Source: JAUXFS01 sp050329575
GTDB taxonomy: Bacteria > Pseudomonadota > Alphaproteobacteria > Rhodospirillales > Defluviicoccaceae
Assembly: GCA_050329575.1 (NCBI GenBank)
Contig: JBHJOP010000113.1
Coordinates: forward strand, 1 to 8,722
Direction: 5' to 3'
Length of the DNA stretch: 8,722 bases
Positions 5,623-8,722 of this stretch are shown here, in pieces. The position numbers and the translations under genes are program-made. Under the pieces are notes generated by a model. It ran no database searches. It worked only from the letters and a program-made list of their open reading frames with translations, and was not told the DNA's origin. Numbering within the stretch: position 1 is the first letter of the stretch; the number at the start of each line of letters is the position of its first letter.

Positions 5623-6336
5623 ATGCGGCGCCCGTGGACCGTCGTCGTGCTGCTGGTGATCGTGACCGCGCTGGTCTCGGCCTGCGCGAGTCAATCGCTC
5701 TATCAGACCCAGGTCCTCAAACGGGAGGCGAGACCGACCCGGGTCTTGCTGATGCCGGTCGACGTGGCGATCTACGAACTGACCGCCGGCGGCCTCCTGG
5801 AACCGAAGGCCGACTGGACGGCGAGTGCGCGGACCAACGTCCGGGAGGCCGTGGTCGACAGTCTCCGTCAGCGGACCACCGAGGTCGTGGTCTATGTCGA
5901 AGGACCCGGGGAGCCCGAGGTGCGACGCGATCAGATCCAGCTCGTCAAGTTGCACGAGGCGGTCGGTCAGACCATTCTGGTCCAGAAGTACCATCCCGGC
6001 GGCGATCTCCTCCCCACCAAGAAGGGCGTGTTCGACTGGTCGCTGGGGCCGAAGGTCGCGAGCCTGCGCGACGAGTACGATGCCGACTACGCGCTGTTCG
6101 TGTTCCTGCGCGACAGCCACTCGAGCGGGGGCCGGGTCGCGGCCGGGATCATGATGGCGCTCCTGTTCGGGGTCGCCCTGCCGGGCGGCCAGCAACTGGG
6201 GTTCGCCTCGCTGGTCGACCTCGAGACCGGTGACATCGTCTGGTTCAACCGGTCGCAGAGCGGGTTCGGAGATCTCCGAACGCCGGAGGCGTCGCGGAGT
6301 TCGGTCGCCGAGCTGATGACGGATTTCCCGCAATGA
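5623..6336 (+). CDS. Predicted lipoprotein of unknown function (operon gene 1)
   Basis: This 237-residue predicted lipoprotein starts with a positive residue pair and a hydrophobic segment (6-17). A lipobox VSAC follows, with C21 as the lipidated residue. The mature part shows RVLLMPVDV (40-48), YDADYALFVFL (152-162), a glycine-rich hydrophobic stretch (169-193), and GFASLVDLETGDIVWFN (193-209). That order of a strand near the start, an alanine/aspartate strand, then a D-x-TG strand is reminiscent of the CsgG/LpoB/TolB-N-like fold of envelope lipoproteins. This is a pattern impression, not a family assignment. ATG 5623 is preferred over the in-frame GTG at 5596 because the G-rich TTGGGGGGCGGA sits just before it and the signal peptide then has normal length. 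The stop overlaps the next start (ATGA). Confidence 0.85.
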   Translation: MRRPWTVVVLLVIVTALVSACASQSLYQTQVLKREARPTRVLLMPVDVAIYELTAGGLLEPKADWTASARTNVREAVVDSLRQRTTEVVVYVEGPGEPEVRRDQIQLVKLHEAVGQTILVQKYHPGGDLLPTKKGVFDWSLGPKVASLRDEYDADYALFVFLRDSHSSGGRVAAGIMMALLFGVALPGGQQLGFASLVDLETGDIVWFNRSQSGFGDLRTPEASRSSVAELMTDFPQ

Positions 6337-7538
6337 GGCGGCCGCGGTTGGCCGGCGCCGGCATGGTCGCCGCCGGCGTCTGCGCGGGGTGCGCCTCCTA
6401 CGCGCCGAGCGACGGCCCCCACGAGCCGGGCTCGGCCTACCGACAGGCGGAACTCGCCCCCGCCACCCGGCCGGCCCTGGCCACCGACGAGGCCGGGCTG
6501 TGGATGGTCATGGACGACGCCGAACGGCGGCTCCAGACCGCCGGCAACCTGGTTCGAGACCCTGCCTTGAACGCCTACGTCCGCGACGTGACCTGCCGGG
6601 TCGCCGGCCCCTACTGCGCCGACATCCGCGTCTACATCCTGCGGGTCCCCGATTTCAATGCCGCGATGGCGCCGAACGGCGCGATGACGCTCTGGACCGG
6701 CCTTCTGCTCCGCAGCCGCAACGAGGCGCAGCTGGCGACGATCATCGGTCACGAGATCGGTCACTATCTGGCGCGCCATTCGGTGAAGCGATGGCGTGAC
6801 GCGCGATCGAAGACGGATTTCCTCGCCTTCTTCGGCATCGCCACCGGCGCGGCGGGGGTCGGCTGGGTGGCGGACCTGGCGGCGGTCGGCGTGATCGCCG
6901 GCATGTTCGCCTACAGCCGCGACAACGAGCGGGAGGCCGACGATCTGGGACTCAAGGTGATGGCCGACGCGGGATACGATCCCCGCGAGGCGCCGACGGT
7001 GTGGCGGCATCTCGTCCGCGAGCAGGCCGCCGATCCCGATGCCAGAACGCGGTCGGTGTTCTTCGCCACCCATCCCGCCGCCGAGGAGCGCCTCGACACG
7101 CTCGCGGCCGGCGCGGCGCGGCTGGCGGCGGGCGGGGTCCGGGGTGAGGCGGGCCGTGACGCTTACGAGGCGGCGATGCTGCCGCACCGGGCGGCATTCC
7201 TGCGCGACGAACTGGATGTGCGGCGGTTCGAGCGTCTCGACGCGCTGTTGACGATGTTGCTCGAGGACCCGACCAACGAAGGCGAGCTGTTGTACTACCG
7301 GGGCGAGTTCTACCGTCTGCGCAACCGCGACGGGGATCTGGACAACGCGCTGGCCGCCTACCGTGCGGCGGAGAGCCACGATGGGCCGCCGCCCGAGCTG
7401 TTCCGGTCGGCGGGTCTCGTCCATGCCAGGAAGGGCGAGCGCGACCTCGCCCGCGCGGCGTTTTCGCGCTATCTGGCGCTGAAGCCGGACGCCGAGGACC
7501 GCGAGTTGATCCGCCTGATGATGGAGCCGGCGCAATGA
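6333..7538 (+). CDS. M48-family zinc metalloprotease, predicted lipoprotein with TPR-like tail (operon gene 2)
   Basis: This 401-residue protein has the M48 peptidase signature HEIGH at 140-144, with H140 and H144 as zinc ligands and E141 as the general base. The third ligand is E199 in NEREADDLG. The THP motif (246-248) matches the conserved His region of BepA-type enzymes. A hydrophobic glycine-rich segment (164-193) lies between the motifs, as in other periplasmic M48 proteins. Residues 317-385 look like TPR-type helical repeats (ALAAYRAAESH, LARAAFSRYLALKPD). It has a signal sequence and a probable lipidated C20. The lipobox is unusual, with Cys at -3 (CAGC). Periplasmic or outer-membrane-facing proteolysis in envelope quality control is inferred from BepA and LoiP relatives; the substrate is unknown. 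It overlaps both neighbours by 4 nt, so the three genes are almost certainly co-translated. Confidence 0.93.
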   Translation: MRRPRLAGAGMVAAGVCAGCASYAPSDGPHEPGSAYRQAELAPATRPALATDEAGLWMVMDDAERRLQTAGNLVRDPALNAYVRDVTCRVAGPYCADIRVYILRVPDFNAAMAPNGAMTLWTGLLLRSRNEAQLATIIGHEIGHYLARHSVKRWRDARSKTDFLAFFGIATGAAGVGWVADLAAVGVIAGMFAYSRDNEREADDLGLKVMADAGYDPREAPTVWRHLVREQAADPDARTRSVFFATHPAAEERLDTLAAGAARLAAGGVRGEAGRDAYEAAMLPHRAAFLRDELDVRRFERLDALLTMLLEDPTNEGELLYYRGEFYRLRNRDGDLDNALAAYRAAESHDGPPPELFRSAGLVHARKGERDLARAAFSRYLALKPDAEDRELIRLMMEPAQ

Positions 7539-8116
7539 AGGGGACGATCCGAGCGACGCTGGTGTCGATCGCCGTCGCAGCCCTGGCGACCGCGTGCGCC
7601 CAGCCCGGCTACACGCTCACCGGGCCGGGTCGGGTGACGATGGCCGATACCTATACCATCGACACGCCGGTCGCCTGGAGCCGGTCCGCTCGCGGCCGGG
7701 TGGAGATCTGGACCGTGGACGGCCCTCAGCTCCAGAGCGTGGTGTTCGTCAACGGCGCCAAGGATGGCGATCCGCTGTTCGAGGGCGAGGGCGCCGACGC
7801 CAGGACCGCGCCCCGCTTCCACGCCGCGATGACCCCGATCGAGATCAAGGAGCTGATCGAGGCGAGCCTGCGCGCGGCAGGCGCCCGCTCGCTGGAGGCG
7901 TACGACGTCCGGCCGCAGGCGTGGGGGTCGATCCAGGGGTTCCGCTTCGACTACTCCTACGCGCTGGAGAACGGCCTCGAGAAGGAGGGGACGGCGGTCG
8001 CCGCAGTCAACGACGGCCAACTGTATGCGATCCTGTATTCGGGCGCCCGGTTCCACTACTACGGCAAGCACAAGGACGACGTCGAACGGATGATCGCCTC
8101 GATCCGCATGCCGTGA
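7535..8116 (+). CDS. Predicted lipoprotein of unknown function (operon gene 3)
   Basis: This 193-residue protein has a short positive N-terminus, a hydrophobic stretch (5-19) and C21 in LATAC as the likely lipidated cysteine. The -3 residue is Ala rather than Leu, so the lipobox is imperfect. The mature part reads as a strand-rich single domain. A stretch DTYTIDTPVAWSR (38-50) is followed by EIWTVDGPQLQSVVFV, a helix (101-115), GFRFDYSY (135-142), and QLYAILYSG with a final helix DDVERMIASIRM. This order is reminiscent of the Mog1/PsbP-like fold of small lipoproteins, but no family can be assigned by eye. It overlaps the protease stop (ATGA). Its own stop lies only 7 bp from the stop of the convergent gene. 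Confidence 0.85.
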   Translation: MKGTIRATLVSIAVAALATACAQPGYTLTGPGRVTMADTYTIDTPVAWSRSARGRVEIWTVDGPQLQSVVFVNGAKDGDPLFEGEGADARTAPRFHAAMTPIEIKELIEASLRAAGARSLEAYDVRPQAWGSIQGFRFDYSYALENGLEKEGTAVAAVNDGQLYAILYSGARFHYYGKHKDDVERMIASIRMP

Positions 8117-8123
8117 CCGGATG

Positions 8124-8522
8124 CTACAACGGCTCCAGCCGGCCGGCGATGGCCGCTTCGATCGCCTCGGTCAGCCACGCCTGGCGGGTCTTGCCGGCGG
8201 CCTTGGCGGCGTCGTCGATCTCGTGCAGCAGGTGGCGGTCGATCTCGATCGCGATCGTCGCCGCCCGGTCCCCGAACAGCGACTCGGCGAGATCGCGTTT
8301 GCCGCGGGCCTCGAGCCACTGCAGCGTCATGTCATCGGTGAGCGGGATCAACAGCGCCCCGTCCTGGCCGTAGCTCTCTTGTTCCTCGACGATGAAATAG
8401 CCGCCGTCCGGCGTCTGGTAGAGGGTTGTCACCCGTCGGTGATGGGTGGTGTCGGTTTCGTGCGAGGTCAGGCGCGTCGCGGTCGCGGTGTCGTAGCTGT
8501 TGCCGTCGATGTCCCGTCTCAT
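8124..8522 (-). CDS. Small ribbon-helix-helix protein with uncharacterised N-terminal domain
   Basis: This 132-residue cytoplasmic protein has two parts. The C-terminal segment (about 88-127) fits a ribbon-helix-helix DNA-binding domain: strand TIAIEID, helix RHLLHEIDDAAKAAG, a KTR turn, then helix QAWLTEAIEAAIAG. The N-terminal part (about 28-85) has RRVTTLYQTPDGGYFIVEEQE, then LLIPLTDDMTLQWLEAR. Similar-looking short segments occur in other small uncharacterised proteins, but I cannot name the family. It could be an autoregulator or an antitoxin-like protein. No toxin gene is adjacent on its strand, so I do not call a toxin-antitoxin pair. ATG 8522 is chosen because GGGGAC precedes it and the upstream extension to 8678 does not read like protein. 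Codon use matches its neighbours. Confidence 0.75.
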   Translation of the reverse strand: MRRDIDGNSYDTATATRLTSHETDTTHHRRVTTLYQTPDGGYFIVEEQESYGQDGALLIPLTDDMTLQWLEARGKRDLAESLFGDRAATIAIEIDRHLLHEIDDAAKAAGKTRQAWLTEAIEAAIAGRLEPL

Positions 8523-8556
8523 CGCGGACGTCCCCGTCGTCGTGGGCCCTCTGGCG

Positions 8557-8585
8557 AGTGTGGCGGATTCCGGGCCGGCCGGCAA
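8557..8585 (-). promoter_or_regulatory. Candidate promoter of the ribbon-helix-helix gene
   Basis: On the minus strand, TTGCCG (8585-8580) and CACACT (8562-8557) are 17 bases apart, matching consensus at 3/6 each. The start would fall near 8550, leaving a leader of about 28 nt. The spacer contains the GC palindrome GGCCGGCC. Weak by sequence, but position and spacing are right. Confidence 0.35.
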
Positions 8586-8660
8586 CCGGGACCGCACCGT
8601 CCCCCAGGGGAATCGCATTTGGCCTTGAGGGATGGCGAGACGGGGGTTGCGTGGGGGCGG

Positions 8661-8672
8661 CGAATCGATTCG
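8661..8672. promoter_or_regulatory. Perfect 12-bp palindrome, possible operator
   Basis: CGAATCGATTCG reads the same on both strands and is the AT-richest part of the divergent gap between the ribbon-helix-helix gene and the gene at the right edge. Size and symmetry suit a dimeric regulator. It ends 3 bp before the hairpin that covers the edge gene's start. Binding by the adjacent regulator is a guess. Confidence 0.4.
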
Positions 8673-8675
8673 AAC

Positions 8676-8705
8676 CATGGGATTCTGTCCTGGAGGGATC
8701 CCATG
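8676..8705 (+). promoter_or_regulatory. Hairpin enclosing Shine-Dalgarno sequence and start codon
   Basis: CATGGGAT (8676-8683) pairs perfectly with ATCCCATG (8698-8705), whose last three bases are the ATG of the edge gene. The stem can extend by U-G, C-G and U-G pairs (8684-8686 with 8697-8695), drawing three bases of GGAGGG (8692-8697) into the helix and leaving an 8-nt loop. Folded, it would hide both ribosome site and AUG. It matters only if transcription starts upstream of about 8676. Confidence 0.5.
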
Positions 8706-8722
8706 CAGGAGTTCAAGGAGTG
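8703..8722 (+). CDS. Start of a gene running off the right edge (partial)
   Basis: ATG at 8703 follows a strong Shine-Dalgarno sequence GGAGGG (8692-8697) with a 5-nt spacer. Only six full codons are visible (MQEFKE), so the product cannot be identified. The gene is divergent from the ribbon-helix-helix gene, with 180 bp between their starts. No clear sigma-70 promoter was found for it in that gap. Confidence 0.6.

Noticed and set aside
8519..8716. Minus-strand small frame and the upstream in-frame extension of the RHH gene to 8678
   Set aside because: Both read as Pro/Arg-rich non-protein sequence and would overlap the palindrome and hairpin region; ATG 8522 gives a sensible start.
8124..8722. 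Toxin-antitoxin pair involving the RHH protein
   Set aside because: No toxin gene is visible next to it on the same strand. The divergent gene shows only six codons, so the claim cannot be supported.

Overview
The window looks like chromosomal DNA from a GC-rich alphaproteobacterium, most likely of the Rhodospirillales type. Third codon positions are almost always G or C, many starts are GTG, and genes overlap by 4 nt (GTGA, ATGA). A LiuR-type MerR regulator sits beside LipB and MgtE. The order is inferred from protein style only; no search was run. I see no insertion sequence, phage gene, CRISPR array or integrase.

Left part (1-3294). The tail of an unidentified plus-strand gene is translationally coupled to an acylphosphatase gene (acyP). 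Converging on it is a minus-strand block: lipB (octanoyltransferase of lipoate synthesis), then two tandem GGEEF diguanylate cyclases. Both cyclases keep the catalytic and inhibitory motifs. Both carry an N-terminal helical domain aligning with the zinc-sensing CZB domain of E. coli DgcZ, but the zinc ligands are partly lost in one copy and wholly lost in the other.

Middle (3295-5495). A divergent gap leads to tRNA-Leu(GAG) with an encoded CCA, followed by a strong hairpin terminator. Next come a full-length MgtE magnesium channel and a small LiuR-like MerR regulator. The regulator's promoter holds an 8+8 bp inverted repeat and ends so close to the ATG that the mRNA may be leaderless.

Right part (5496-8722). 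A three-gene operon with ATGA overlaps encodes three predicted lipoproteins: one of unknown function with a possible CsgG/LpoB/TolB-N-like pattern, an M48 zinc metalloprotease with TPR-like C-terminal helices, and one with a possible Mog1/PsbP-like pattern. Together they look like an envelope module of unknown substrate. Converging on it is a small ribbon-helix-helix protein with an uncharacterised N-terminal domain. It shares its upstream region with the first codons of a divergent gene at the right edge. That region contains a 12-bp perfect palindrome and a hairpin that would bury the Shine-Dalgarno sequence and AUG of the edge gene.

The items most worth following up are the zinc-site-less CZB-GGDEF pair, the triple-lipoprotein operon with M48 protease, and the RHH gene with its structured divergent region.
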